Source of the DNA: Taxillus chinensis
Taxonomy: Eukaryota > Streptophyta > Magnoliopsida > Santalales > Loranthaceae
Length of the DNA stretch: 64,000 nucleotides
Reading direction: 5' to 3'
Assembly (NCBI GenBank): GCA_023512835.1
Contig: CM042084.1
Span: 48,469,609 to 48,533,608 of the forward strand
Of the stretch, positions 41,431-54,010 are shown one piece after another (within the stretch, counting starts at the first letter, position 1; each line of letters starts with the position of its first letter). Made by a program: the position numbers and the translations under genes. The notes beneath the pieces are model-generated. The model worked only from the letters and a program-made list of their open reading frames with translations. It searched no databases and had not been told where the DNA came from.

Positions 41431-41890
41431 CAAGAGATGCCAGGTTTAGACATAGTCTTAAAGTTTAAATGGACAAATCTCTTGTGCCACAACCAACTAA
41501 TGTCAGGTGAAGCTTTGGACAAAAAACAAATTGGTTCATCAGATTGAGCATTACCAAAGACCAACTTGTAGACATTGCCTTGTTTATGCCCATTTAGTTT
41601 CACCTCTTTGGAGACAGGGTCCATAAGCGTGCAGGTGTGTTTAGTGAACAACACTTCATAACCCTTGTCACACAATTGACTTATGCTCAACAGATTATGT
41701 TTAAGACCTTGAACAATAGATACATTCTGAATTGAAACAGAACCATTAGAGAGAGTTCCCTTACCAACAATCTTACCCTTTTTATTGTCCCCGAAAGTGA
41801 CAGATGAAGCTGTAACCTCCCTTACCTCACTCAATAGAGAGGCATCATCTGTCATGTGCACAGAACAAGCACTGTCAAGATACCACTGGA
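41430..41890 (-). pseudogene. pol: Sirevirus-C protease and pre-integrase domain
   Basis: Open for 143 codons: VTFGDNKKGKIVGKGTLSNG, LKHNLLSISQLCDKGYEVLF, then pre-integrase ISWLWHKRFVHLNFKTMSK. Just upstream the protease active site reads LDSACSVHMT, with Ala in place of the Gly seen in Sirevirus-B (LDSGYSGHMT). Confidence 0.82.
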
Positions 41891-42181
41891 TGGAATTGAT
41901 CTTTTGTTTCCGGTGGCTGCTTTCAGCTTCAAGTACCTATTCCTGCACAATGAGCAACTAAGTCTTGTGGGCCCAATTAAGATTGGGCTTTGGCTAAGTG
42001 AAAGCTATAGTCGACAATTTAGGTTTCCAATAAGAAGGGGCAGATTTAACTTTCCATGCTAATCTTGGTGATCCTTCATCAGATTTATTATCAGGATTAG
42101 TCTTTAGATTTTCAGCACGTTTTCCTTCCTTATTGTTATCTTTAGCAGCTTTAGTAGGCACAGGTTTGACACTTTTCTTCA

Positions 42182-43470
42182 CGAGCTTGGTCTGTAAGTG
42201 TTTTGAACGGGTAGCCTATGTGTGCTTGGTATGTTTCTTCCTATCAGAGTTGTTATTGCACTGCAGATTTTTAGTGAAATTAAGTTGTTTAAGGTTTACC
42301 CTGATATTTGTGGCAATCTCCTTTCTAAGATACTCGGGTAGAAATGACGCGATAGGAGAGGTGTCCAACTTCACACAGATGGGGCATGTGACAGGTTTGG
42401 GTTGAACACTGTCTGTCAAGGGTTTCTTTGGAGTGTTAAGAGGTTTCCTAGGTTTTCTCACATATCCTAGACCGTTCTTAACTCTACCATCAGAGACAAA
42501 CTTAGGCTGGAAGGTAGCAGCCTTGCTAGTTGAACCAGTCTTAAATGTAGTAGTGTGTCTACTTGGTTTTGTCTCTGAGATAACTACACCCTTACCCTTG
42601 TATTGGGATGTAGAGGGCAGGTTGACTGAAGGTTCAGCTTTCAGTTCTTTCTTAGCAACTACTGCATCACTGTCCTGAGATGCAACAGTACCCAAGTCTT
42701 TGAGTTCGGGTATTCTTGGTTTGGGTAGACTAGCAACGGCCATGGATACCTCCTTTCCATAATCAATGAGCACACGCCAGCCAAGAACAAAGCCAGCCAA
42801 GATGCTTGGTCCAGTACAGGTACGTCGGGCCTTGGCTATTTGGTCTTGAGAGAAACCTAGACCTAAGGCTAGACCTTTAACATCTGTAGTGGTCCTAAAG
42901 TGGGCTGCAATCTCAGCGTAGTCTTGCCACTTTTTACTGTTTTGTTTTTCTTTCTCCAGTTCAGCTTTGGTTTCAGTTAGTTTTTTTTCAAGCCTATCGA
43001 TGTCTTTATTAGCCATTTTTAGTTGTCCAGCTTTGTCCAAAAGATCATCGTGTGTGCTTCTCATCTCACTCACTTGACTCTTAATCTTCTCTCTGTTCTT
43101 TCATAATCATCTATAGAGTCTCTATATTCACATGAAAGCCGTTCCAGTTTAGAATAGTATCTTTCTTTGTCAGCTTTCATAGCAAGAAATTGTTCCTCTA
43201 TTTCTTTAAGAGCTCTATAGGTATCATCATATTCAATGTAGAGCTGTTCATAAGTTCTTACCTTGACGGGAGGTAAATGGTCAGCCATGAAGTAGATGAG
43301 ACCTTTTTCCTTCTTTTCCTCATCAAAAGATTCTTCTTCCTCCTCAGTTTCACTGTTAAACTTGTTAGTGACAAGCGCCTTCTTCCTCTTGTCATCCTTC
43401 CTGCTTGAGGAGCTTTTGGTCTTCTTCTTCTGTTCAGCTGCCTCCTTTTTCTCCCTCTCCAACTTATAAC
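42182..43470 (-). pseudogene. gag: Sirevirus-C Gag C-terminal extension (charged, coiled-coil)
   Basis: Two frames, 43070-43462 and 42216-43073, overlapping at a frameshift. The first has SSSSRKDDKRKKALVTNK, an acidic run and heptad-like helices (YRALKEIEEQFLAMKADKER). The second starts with more coiled coil (DIDRLEKKLTETKAELEKEK), then basic, lysine-rich sequence. A coiled-coil Gag extension after the zinc knuckle is a known Sirevirus trait. Confidence 0.78.
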
Positions 43471-44560
43471 GATCAAGAAGTGAAGTGGTTGGGCTTGTTG
43501 CAGTGATAGCATTGCAACTTGTCCTTATCTTTTCCCTAAGGGAAGGATGAGGATGACTGCCTTGCTTTCCTTCTGTAGTTCCCCCTTCTCTTCAGCAGTT
43601 TCTTGATCAGAAATGCCACTTCTTCATCTGAGGCGCTATCTGAAACAAGTTCATTAGCTTCATCTTCTTCCCTCTTCTCGAAGATGGTTCCCGGGTTCAG
43701 AGTAGCAGCCTTAAAGGCAACAACAGACTTCTCCTTTTTCTTGGAAGGGTTCTCAAATGCCTCAAGCTCTTCTTTTTGCATTTCAAACGTCTTGAGGTCC
43801 CCATATAATGCTTCCAAGGCACAAGTCTTCCATTCCTTCGGTGACGGATGGCCGATGTCTTTATCAGCAGTTTCAAGGGTAGAGATCTCAGAAATTTGTC
43901 ATTTTTGTCCTTCTGAGAGATCTCAATGTTGTAAGTCTTCATCCGTTGAATCAGACCTGTGAACCGTTTATAGATACTGTCTAATGACTCCTTCGGTTCA
44001 CATCTGAAGGCTTCATACTCTTGTTTGAGCATGGAGATCTTGTTGTCCTGTATTTGCTCATCTCCTTCATAGATGAGGCAGAGCTTGTCCCATACCTCTT
44101 TAGCAATCTCAAGATCCTGCACATCCGTGAACATGTCATCATCGAGTGCAGAGAAAAGTATGGCTTTGCCTTGAAGCCGAGCTTTACTTTCCTCTGCTCC
44201 ACCTTAGACCAATTGTCTGGGTCTTTCGTCATTAGCCGACCTCTATGCATACTCTTTGGGGTGAAAGGTCCGTTCTATATTGTTTCCCAGTGATAGGTGT
44301 TGAGCATGTCTAGGTGTGCTCTCATTCTTGCTTTCCATTTGGAAAAACGCATGGGTGCGCACATAGGTACTTGGGAGGATGAGCCAGGCAAAACTTCATA
44401 GAAGTCTTCTTGTTCTTTCTTGTTGTTGCTGGTACTCAGTTCTTCCTGCTCCTGGTCTCCGATCGTTCCTTCCTCTGGAACACGATCTGGCTTCAAGTTC
44501 CTCAACAAGAACCGGAGCTTGCTCGGGAGTCAGGGCACCTCTTTGGAATCCATGTCAGCC
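43470..44560 (-). pseudogene. gag: Sirevirus-C Gag N-terminal part
   Basis: Starts near 44555 (MADMDSKEV). Block MRFSKWKARMRAHLDMLN at about 44350-44290, then, after frame changes, EIAKEVWDKLCLIYEGDEQI and FRCEPKESLDSIYKRFTGLI (44134-43880), the UBN2-type copia Gag domain. The zinc knuckle start CYHCNKPNHF is near 43510. Confidence 0.8.
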
Positions 44561-44604
44561 ATTAGGGATCTCTACCGGAGTTGTAGAACTGCTCTAATAC
44601 CAAT

Positions 44605-46584
44605 TGTAGGTCCCAAAGTGAGTCTAGAGGGTGGGTGAATAAACTTTCTTCGTGTGCAGAAGCTAGACTGTTAGCCGGCTTTGGATTCCTCTGAGATGAC
44701 TATGATGGAAGTATTTATGGAAAAGACCAAAGTAGTATTGTGAGGATAAAGTGAGTGATGATGAACTATCAAACAAAACTGAAATAAGAGTAAATGCTCT
44801 TTTCATAATAGATCTCAATTGTGAAAGAGATGTTTTCGACGTGTGGAAAATAAACAACACAGAGATTTAGACTTAATGCAAGTGCTAGATCTTTGATGAA
44901 CAAAAGGTTCGTGAATAATCAAATGGATTACTCTTGTTCTTGATTGAACACGGTGCACAGCACTTGGAAGGATTCTCACTTGGTCTTTCTCTCTTTCGTT
45001 GGAACACGCTATTGTTGGTTCTGCAAAGGATTATTTATTTCAAGTGTGTCAGAACCATTTTCTTGTGTTCTATGTGTTTCCTTCTTTTTAGAGAGAGATT
45101 AAGCTCACTATATTGTCGTTAAGTGTGAGAGATATATTTCTTTAAGATTAAAGTGCTCGTGTACCATGATGTCCATCCCAACAGACTGACTTCCCGCCAC
45201 TGAAAATGCGGAATGACAGGGGATGGGTTGATCTGCTCTGATTTGCAGATCAGATGCCCATACTGCGTATTTGGCATGCAGTCGATCTTGGCCGTTCATC
45301 CGTGGATGGTAGTTGGCAACAATTAATATGTCATTAATGCGCTCAACTGCTCGGGATGGCGCAGACTTGCTGCACAAACCCTAGCTGACAATATCACTAA
45401 GTGGCTGTATTTAGGGTTGTAAGTCTGCTTCGGAGGTAGATGCCTCGTAGGTTTGGTGACTCGAAGATTTTAGTTAAAGCCTGTAGGAAGTTGCGAAGTT
45501 TTGCTTCAGGCTTTATGGTGTTTCTGTGAGTTTACGACTCATATCTTCGAGTCTTCGAGGCTAGAGGTCAGGTTGGATTTAGCCTTTTGTGTCACTCCGT
45601 TAACTAAAGTCTACGACTCTGCGAGTCTGCGACTCTTCGAATAATGCTTAGAGTGACTTCTTTGAGTCCATCTCATCTACCTGTTATTATAGCTACGAGT
45701 CTACGACCCTAGTTCTGCGGATCTACGACCTTCGGGTCTCTCAGTTTACTATATTTGACTAAGTGGTCTGAAAATCTTCGACTCTACGAGTCTTGAACTT
45801 CGCTTTTCTTCCTTAGTCTTTCACAAAGGCTCATAAACTGAATTTATGTATAGCTACGACCCTTCAGCTACAACTCTTAGCCATCAATCTCGAGTCTGGA
45901 AGTGTGGCAAGTTCTTTAAAGTGACTGTGTCCCTTGAGTCTATGACTCTACGACCCTTGAGTTACAATTTCATTTGTTTGCCAGTCTTTATAGCATCCAC
46001 TCTTCGACCTTCAACCTACGAGTCTACGAGTCCGGTTTTCTTAACACTGTTCGAAGGCTTTGACTTTACGACTTTTGATCTACAAGTCTACGAGTCCTGT
46101 TTTCTTAACAATGTTCTAAGGTTTTGACTCTATGACTCTACGAGTCTTCGAGTCTAGTGGTAATTTAAGTTCTGATAAGTGACATAAGTATTGTTGGGGA
46201 CTCTACAATTTTATGGGCTTCGAGTCTATGAGTGTACAAGTCATTTAGCTTTGGTTACTGTTCTTAAAAATTCTTCGACTCTACGAGTCTTCGAACTTAT
46301 TGACGCCACGAGTAACACTCACTTTTCCGTACTATGACTCTACGACCTTCGACCCGGGATCTACAGTAACACTCACTTTTCCGTACTTTTCCGTACTATG
46401 ACTTTACAGTCACTGTTTGACCTTGAGTTTCCAGACCCTACGAGTTTACGAGTCTCTTGCCAATACGTCCTATGACAGTTGCACTTCTACGAACTCGACT
46501 CTTCGACCCTTCGACCTTCGGTTCTTCGAGTCTCCAGACTTAGACTATATTTTGGAAGCTTCATCAAATCCTACATTTCCAACA
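44605..46584 (-). repeat. Sirevirus-C 5' LTR (1980 bp), uninterrupted
   Basis: Minus-strand TGTTGGAAATGTAGG ... GACTCACTTTGGGACCTACA. The part at 45480-46560 is dense in GACTC/GAGTC palindromic words. It serves as the intact reference for the split LTR of Sirevirus-A. Confidence 0.9.
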
Positions 46585-47814
46585 TAACCAAGTCTTTACT
46601 TCATACGGAATAAGGATCATTCGTGCGGACTAAGAACCTAAAAGCTACAAACTAAGAAATCCGCACCTAATACTTCAAATGGACTAAGTCAAATAGATGC
46701 GGAGTAAGAATCTTAGTCTACAAAGTCCCACGGAATAAGAGAGTCGTAACGGAGTTGAAAAGTTAAGTCTTCCACTCAACCGGACTAAAGTAAAGAAGAC
46801 ATGGAGTAAGGAATCCGAGTCTTCCATATATGAGGACTAAGGAAGCACTTCTACGGAATAAGGACTTGAGTCTTTATTCACACAGAGTAAGAAAACTAGA
46901 TGCAGAGTAAGGAATCCGAACCACTCACTCATGCGGAGTAAGGATGTGCTAATACGGAGTAAGCCATCCGTTCCTTTAACTCATGCGGAGTAAGGAAACT
47001 AGATGCGGAGTAAGGAAGCACTGTTGCGGAGTAAGCACTCCAACCTTCTCTTTCATACAGTGTAAGGAAGCACTTACACAAAATAAGGATTCCAGTACCA
47101 AATTGATACGGAGTAAGCAATCAGTATTACGGAGTAAGGATCCGAGCTTAGTTTAGCATGGAATAAGGAACCTTACACTGGATTCAAGAAGACGCTACTT
47201 CAACTTGTCTCTTCGTATTCAAAGTCATCAGCTCACTGCTTCCCGATGTAAGACAAACTTGTTGAAAACTTAAAGCCACCTTACACGTGGATCATTCGGA
47301 TATGTGGACACAACTTTAACTACACTTGGGAACTTACAAAGACTCTTATGCGTTGCAAACCCAAGATCTTGAAGACCCCATTCACAGCAATTGAGGTAGA
47401 GAGATTTCCGAGAGATAGTAAATGTGCACAATATCCGGAACAACAAGTTCCAAGGTTATCTCTTGTGGATGTCGCTATAAATAGCAACACTTGTACATTT
47501 TATAAGGGTGCATAAGTGAATGTGTAATAGTTTTGTGTATGTACCAAAGCTTATTGAGATCATAGAGGCTAGCGTGTGCGTACTTGTAAACAGAGTGCTA
47601 AAGAGTTGTTAAGTAGGTCTAAAAGCTTTCAAGCTTTAGTCTGCTTCCATTTTGTTGTACTTATCATACTGATAATAAAATAAAATACTTCCACTATCTA
47701 GTTATCTTCTGCATTGATTCTATCTCTTGACCAGATAAGTGTTGTGCCAAAGAGTAAGAAAAGAGTTTCGATAAGAGCCTATTCACCCCCCCTCTAGGCT
47801 CCAAGGGAGCAACA
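46585..47814 (+). repeat. Sirevirus-B 5' LTR (3' 1230 bp) with GCGGAGTAAGGA words
   Basis: Between about 46600 and 47170 there are some 20-25 copies of a word of form (A/T)GCGGAGTAAGGA, GCGGACTAAG or ACGGAATAAGG at irregular spacing. The LTR end ...CTCCAAGGGAGCAACA is at 47814, directly followed by the primer site. Confidence 0.82.
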
Positions 47815-47875
47815 AGTGGTATCAGAGCAAGTTCTATCTGTTCAAAATAGAGATCCCACTCCTTCTCTCTCATCA

Positions 47876-49400
47876 ATGGCCAAAGAAAGCAGTATGCTAT
47901 TCAATACTCGCCTTAACTCCGGAGGAGCACAAGAGCCCCTCCCCAATCGTAGCAGCAGTGAAAATGTCGATCCACCTCAACTCCCGCTACCGCCGCTTCA
48001 CAACCAAGGAGTTCTCCCGGTTTCACTCGACAAAGCCGCCAAAGTTCACACCTGAGCTTTTCTCCCAGTGGAAAGCTCGCATGACAATGTTCATGGTTTG
48101 CCATGATCATCTCATGTGGCCGTGTCTTCATCAGGAGATACCCACTCCGATGACAATCGGAGAACATGGAGTTAGAAGACCAAAGACTGATCCTGAACTC
48201 ACCAATGATGAACGAGCCTAGCAGTGTACTCACGAAAAGGCTTTGGCATATGTTACATCGTCTTTGGACTCTGAAGCTTTCACGGACGTCCCAGGGCTGC
48301 ACGACAACGAAAGTTATCGGGATAAACCGACAATCCTCTATGACGGAAGTTAGTCCCAAATGCGGAATGTTATCCGTACTCTCGCACGGAATTTTGAGAG
48401 TTTCATTCACAAACCTGGTGAATCTCTCGAGAGCTATCGGAGATTCGACAAGCTCATCCTTAAGCTAAAAACTGTCAATTAGCATTATTCTCAATCTCAA
48501 ATCAATGACAAGTTTTTTGTTCCTTGCCGGATCGTTACTACTCCAAGCAACTCCGGATGCAACCGACAAGAACTAGCAAGATGTTCCCCTTGAAGATCTA
48601 TACGGAGAGCTACGGACTCATGAGGTTAGGTTTAAATACTCGACCGAGACGAGAAGATAGCTCGAGAAAGAAAAGTGGGTAGCTTTTAAAGCTATGGAAT
48701 GTCTTAGCATACCGAGGAATGATGATACTAAAGAGTCGAGAATTTTGACTACGGCGGTGAAGAGAAAATAGCTCTTCTCGTCAAATCCTTCGAGCGATTC
48801 TTGTGGAAAAGCAAAAAGGATTTAGGAAAAGGCTCCACATCGTCATTCCAAAGGAAGGAGCGATCGAAGTCCGATTCCCAGGAATGCTATAACAGCGGGA
48901 AACTTGGTCACCTGGGCCAAGGACAGGTAAATCCAAATCTAAAGTGGCCGAAAAAAAGTGACAAGGTTACTCCTTGACGCTCCACCTCAGACAACAGCAA
49001 GAACAAGAGGAAGGCGTTCGTCACAAAGTACATCAGTGGCTCGGAAGAAGAGGAGGAATCCTCGGATGATGAGCCAACTCCTAAGCCGAACATCTGCCTC
49101 ATCGCAAATACTGAGGTACCTTCGATCTCTGAGCTTATGAGTAAATTAGAATCTCTTATTATTGAACGTGATCATGAAAAGAATGAGAGACTAATAATTA
49201 CTCAAATGTACAAAGATATGGAAAGTCAGAACAAATATCTTGAGATTCTTGTTGCTAGACTAGAAAAAGACATAACCGACTTCAGGGGTAAAGAGGCTTG
49301 GTATCATGACCTAAGAGCTGAAAATCACTTGCTAAATACCAACCTAACTGGCCTAAAAGTGATTGTGAAATGACTCAAAAATGAACTGGAACAGCAAAAG
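47876..49400 (+). pseudogene. gag: Sirevirus-B Gag, degenerate
   Basis: Start MAKESSMLFNTRLNSGGAQ at 47876. FTPELFSQWKARMTMFMVCH near 48048-48110 is the copia Gag lead block. The zinc knuckle remnant CYNSGKLGHLG is near 48880-48915. The coiled-coil part is 49137-49373 (SKLESLIIERDHEKNERLI, NKYLEILVARLEKDI). Many frame changes between. Confidence 0.77.
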
Positions 49401-50200
49401 GAAGTAAATCATAAGTGGCTAAAATCCGGGGAAATAGCCCCTACTTTTAGAATTGATCTAGACAACATCCGAGTCAAACCTGGCCTAGGCTCCGAACCAT
49501 TAACCTCCACACAAACTATTGAGTGTCCTCCGGATTTCATTCTGAAACTAACCAACCTTTACCCTGTTAGTACGTCTAAAACCGTTGGATGGTTTCATTT
49601 TTGGTGGCACCATAGTCTATGATTGTGGAACCGAGGTCACATCCAGCGGTTCAGTAGTAGCACCCGTATCTAACGATGAAGGGAAGGTTGCTGCAGTTAA
49701 AGCGAAACCGTAGCACCCAGAAAAGAAAGGAAAGGCCAAAGGCTGGCGCATCTAGGGCCAAAAGTCGTCACCCAATCGCAAAGGATTAGGCCATAGGGAA
49801 CAAGAGTAGAAAATCATAACTGAGAAAACCTGTATCCTTTATTATCACTCCCCATCATAGTGTCTGTTCCATCTGTAGAGAAATAGGTTATTATCCTTAT
49901 GAATGCTAGAGCTTATCTGATAGCTGGCTTTATAATCAAATTCACATTAATAAAGATCAGTTTATCAAAAAGGGTTCTTCGAGCAAATCAAAATCTAAAT
50001 CTCAAAGGAGTGTCTCACCCAAGAAAACCCAAGTAAAAGAAGCAGTTGAACCTAACAAAATAAAGTCAACCTGGAAAGCTAAAATTCCTAACAAAGTTAA
50101 ATCCGGAACTGTTGACACCACTACTGTTTCTCCTAACCGCCCGAAACAAGTTTGGGCACTAAAAGTGTAAACTGTTGTCTTACAGGAGCATCTCTGGATT
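49401..50200 (+). pseudogene. Sirevirus-B Gag C-terminal/linker remnant
   Basis: No frame stays open for long. Scattered lysine-rich pieces (KTQVKEAVEPNKIKSTWKAK type near 50010-50085) and PKQVWALKV near 50140-50168 fit the basic linker before a copia protease. Confidence 0.55.
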
Positions 50201-50203
50201 GCA

Positions 50204-50500
50204 TTGTGTGATCACTTGAAGTTAAAGATCAATAAAACCAAGTGGATCCTCGATAGTGGATACTCTGGACATATGACGGGTGATCAGTCTCTGCTCGTTG
50301 ATGTTACTGACAAACGAGGCCCATCCGTGTCATATGGGGACAACAGCAAAGGTAAGACTGTGGGGTATGGCACTTTAACCAATGGTTGTGTATCAATCAC
50401 TAGAGTTGCACTAGTCGAAGGTTTGAAGCATAATTTGCTAAGTGTCAGTAATTTATGTGACAAAGGATTTACTGTCCTTTTATGTCTAACACCTACATAG
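50204..50500 (+). pseudogene. pol: Sirevirus-B protease
   Basis: 98 codons with WILDSGYSGHMTGDQSLLVD (active-site DSG near 50250), VSYGDNSKGKTVGYGTLTNG and LKHNLLSVSNLCDKGFTVL. It breaks into the next frame at about 50480. Confidence 0.85.
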
Positions 50501-51602
50501 TGAGGGAAAACCTATCCAGAGATGTTAAGTTATCCGGATTAAGAGATGGGGACATATATTCAGTGGTCTTAAGAAATAATTCTTCTGACCCTGTATGCTT
50601 CCTCACTAAAGCATCAGATGAAGAAAGTTGGCTATGGCACAAGCATTGCGCACATTTAAATTTTAAAACCTTGTCTAAATTAGCATCGCTTGACTTAGTA
50701 AATGATTTGCCCAAACACAAATTCTTCAAAGACTCCATCTGTAGAGAATGCCAACTCGGCAAGCAGACCAAACACAGCTTTAAAAGCAAGTCAGTTAATT
50801 CAATAACTGCTCTGCTGCAACTTCTTCACATGGACCCCTGTGGTCCCATTTCTATTGCTTCTCTTGCCGGTACGAGATATACCCTAGTGGTTATCGATGA
50901 CTTCACCAGGTATACATGGGTGATGTTCCTGAAGTCAAAGGATCAAACCTTTGAACATCTTGTAGATCTCTTCAACTGGATAAGCAATTCACAATTACTG
51001 AGCATTAAGTGTATCAGGAGTGATCATGGTACGGAGTTTGATTTTTCCGATATGAGATCATATTGTTCTGAACAGGGCATTCAGCACGACTTCTTTGCGC
51101 CCAAGACTCCACAACGAAGTGGAGTTACTGAGCGTAAGAATCACACCCTAGTCGAAGCTGGTAGATCCATATTAGCAGGGGCAAAGCTTCCTCTCGGCCA
51201 TGGGCTGAAGCTATGTCAATCGCATGCTATGTTCGTAAGGGAACTCTTATCAATAAGGTTACCATGAAAACACCTTATGAGATGTGGAGAGGAAGGAAGC
51301 CATCAATCTCCCATTTCAAAGCTTTTGGGTGTGCTTGCTACATGTTAAATAATGGCAAAGAGGCCCGGAGTAAATTTGAGCCAAAAACCGATGATGGGAT
51401 CTTTGTCGGATATTCTTTACACAACAAGGCTTATCGTATTTTCAACAGAAAGCGTCTAACTGTTGAAGAATCTATCCATGTCAATTTTGATGAATCTAAC
51501 CTCGACTGGTCAAGTATAGGATCTTCAAATTTAATCATGCAGGATCATACAAATATAATCGACTACTCTCAGTTCAGACATGTTCTGCTACTTTATTATT
51601 GA
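50482..51602 (+). pseudogene. pol: Sirevirus-B integrase (two overlapping frames)
   Basis: Pre-integrase and zinc part: SWLWHKHCAHLNFKTLSKLA, SICRECQLGKQTKHSF. Core: MDPCGPISIASLAGTRYTLV, VVIDDFTRYTWVMFLKSKDQ, KCIRSDHGTEFDFSDM, FFAPKTPQRSGVTERKNHTL, so both Asp and the Glu are present. The frame shifts near 51210-51265; the C-terminal half (TPYEMWRGRKPSISHFKAFG, KAYRIFNRKRLTVEESIHVN) is in 51213-51602. Confidence 0.87.
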
Positions 51603-51840
51603 TCGATCAACAAGCACCAGTGAAGCAAGAAGAAATGCTACTGATGATGCTTCAGAAGATTCGGACTCAGGACTACCACCTATCTCCGGACAAACTATTA
51701 TGGACATCCATAACTCCAGAGAACCGTCAAGTCCGTCCGGAACAATTAATACTAAAAGCAACAGTGCTGAAGAACATCCAAGTACTTTAGACACAGTTCA
51801 TATTATGGATATGAATGGTCCGGAAAAAGCTCAACCAACT
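51603..51840 (+). pseudogene. pol: Sirevirus-B linker between integrase and reverse transcriptase
   Basis: Serine/proline-rich, acidic linker typical of copia pol (ATDDASEDSDSGLPPIS, EPSSPSGTINTKSNSAEEHP). It is interrupted at 51840 after GPEKAQPT by Tekay-3; the last five bases before the insert are CAACT. Confidence 0.75.
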
Positions 51841-53791
51841 TGTCACGCCCCAATTTCCTTCCACCGGAAAAGGAGTAGTGACTGCCCATGCCCGCACCCG
51901 AAGGGACAAGGGGTTGGTGCAAGCACCTTAAAAGGACCTCTAGCACGGGTATTGTCCCAAACCTTGCATAATCAGGCCAACATGCCAAGGGGCATGCTCC
52001 TACTCCCAAACCATGCACACAAACACAAATTGAATAACAACACCTCATTTTATTTCATTTCAAAGGCTAAATGTTTATTACAACCTGATCGGGGGAAAAC
52101 CCCTATAAAGCCATAAATAAAACCAAACCAAAATCCAAACACATAAAACCAAAGTACAACAAGGAAATAATATAAAACTTTCAGCCTCGGGGCCTAGCTC
52201 CTCACCTTCACCTACCCCTGCTAAACCCCCAAAAGAATCGGTTTATAGGAGGGGTGAGCAAACCACAGCTCGTAGGGATCCAGTCTCCCCTGACCCGTCC
52301 CATCGTACAACATGCATGATATGTGTATGCTTGTGCTCGTGTCGTGCCTAAGGCTAAAGCAGCAAACATCACCCAAGAACACTCTTTACCGAACCCGCAC
52401 CAAGGGCGAGAGGACACCCCGCCACCACGGCGACATGACATACCACATTCAGCGAATGTTGCATGGACACCAATGCAACATTTTCCACCCGAGTCAGATA
52501 TGGTCAACCACCTCCTCGGGCGCCATATCTACCCTCGGGAATGGGTGTAGACTTAGCCCACCGTCGTGAGTGCTACACCGAGACTCAGACCACGTCCTGG
52601 CCAAATCTCAAAGGGGTCCACTATTGTGCCTGGCCCAAATCTCACCTCGTCTCAAACAGACCAACAGAAAAGATAACATTACATCTCAACATGTAAGCTC
52701 AAGACAAAGCATTTACACTTTATCTCGGAAGGACTAACATGGTCGATACAAGCCACACACATCAGCCTCACAAAGCTTAAAATCAAATACAAATCAAGCA
52801 CAAGTACACACCATCGCACAGGCATATCATTAAACACCCATATACCAGGTCCCACTGTGCATTATATTGAATACATGGCATGCAGGCCTCACGGACATTT
52901 CATCAAACACATAGTGTGCAGGCCTCACGAGACATTTCATCAAACACATAGTGGGCATAAACAAACCCAGAAAATCCTCAGGCCAAATTAACATCGTAAT
53001 CAACAAAACATGCCACTGAAGGCCAACATCCATATAGAGATCACACCTATATGGATTTACATATATATATAGGTGTATATCCTAAAACAGAGGGGAGTTA
53101 GGAAGAACATAAATCCCTACCTCAGGCTCTTGTCCTATCCTCTACGCTAGACACCTTCCAACGACGCGAACCACCACGGCAACAGCCCGAGATCTCTCTC
53201 TCTCTCTCTCTCTCTCAAAGCAGCAGTAAAGAAGGAAGAACACAAGAACCCTAAATTCAAACTCAAGCCCTCCTTATATAGACACTACCCACATCAAAAC
53301 GACGTAGTTTTGATTAAGTAAACCCAGGGATCAAAACGACGTAGTTTTGATCACACAAGTTAGCACCTTTCCGCACCCATATAGGCCAAAATACTCGAAA
53401 TTTCAACATGGTCCTTTGGAGAAAGATCATTAGAATGTCAAAACCAAGGGAACCATGCAAAAATATGGTCGCACGCCAATTTGCACGTGAATTCCCAATT
53501 CACGTGCAACTCCAAATGGACTCCAAATGCTCTCAAACTTCACCCCTAGCCTCCTTGCATCATTTAGAAGACAATCACACTTGCACGTGAATTGGACCCA
53601 TATCACGTGCACCTCACATACACGTCCGTTTGGCCTGAAACTTCGTGGTAGATAGAGGACATCATTCTAAGCATCTTTCCTTTTGCACGTGAATTCATTT
53701 GAGCCCATTCACTAGGTCAAAATCTAGAAAAACTCTACTCGGAAGGCAAAGCGTGACTAACCGTGACTAACTTAAGGTACGGGTCCTTACA
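51841..53791 (-). repeat. Tekay-3 3' LTR (1951 bp)
   Basis: Minus-strand start TGTAAGGACCCGTACCTTAA. It has a perfect 13-bp palindrome TTGCACGTGAATT-CCC-AATTCACGTGCAA at 53481-53509, two ATCAAAAC-N6-GTTTTGAT elements at 53293-53314 and 53330-53351, a TATA box at 53274-53281 and a CT microsatellite at about 53192-53216. Confidence 0.9.
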
Positions 53792-54010
53792 TCCTCTCTC
53801 CCTTAAGACTTTTCGTCCTCGAAAAGAAAAGGTGGAATGAAAGAAAACAATCACAACCAAAGCATAGGCCTCTAACACCCTCTAGCACAAATCACAAATT
53901 ATTTCACACATTTATACACTCTACATGGTCATAACTAGTTGGGCAAGTACCTGATTATGTTGAAGTTTGATGCTTGCCCTCCTCCCCTCCTTCGAGTTGT
54001 TCGTCCTCGA
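53792..54010 (-). other. Tekay-3 polypurine tract, hairpin and short spacer
   Basis: Tract complement TCCTCTCTCCCTTAAG at 53792-53807; hairpin CTTTTCG-TCCT-CGAAAAG at 53809-53826; pol-end hairpin, shortened (GTTCG-TCCT-CGAAC), at about 53999-54012. No gene. Confidence 0.72.

Larger units (their letters stand above)
40522..46584 (-). mobile_element. Sirevirus-C: minus-strand 5' half (LTR, Gag, protease, integrase)
   Basis: Minus-strand order: LTR 46584-44605, primer site (TGGTATTAGAGC at 44602-44591), Gag 44560-42180, protease/pre-integrase 41880-41430, integrase to 40522. It stops before reverse transcriptase, where it meets the outward-facing end of the Sirevirus-A LTR. Same family as Sirevirus-A by LTR sequence. 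Confidence 0.87.

Noticed and set aside
42133..42678. Plus-strand ORFs with apparent transmembrane segments
   Set aside because: Antisense shadows of the lysine/glutamate-rich Sirevirus-C Gag extension, whose complement codes for Leu, Phe and Ser.
46600..47170. CRISPR-like array
   Set aside because: Words recur at irregular spacing with variable sequence, inside an LTR ending at a tRNA-iMet primer site. No cas genes and a plant context.
53190..53220. CT/GA microsatellites in LTRs as independent loci
   Set aside because: Each lies at the same LTR position just after the TATA box, so they are part of the LTR leader.
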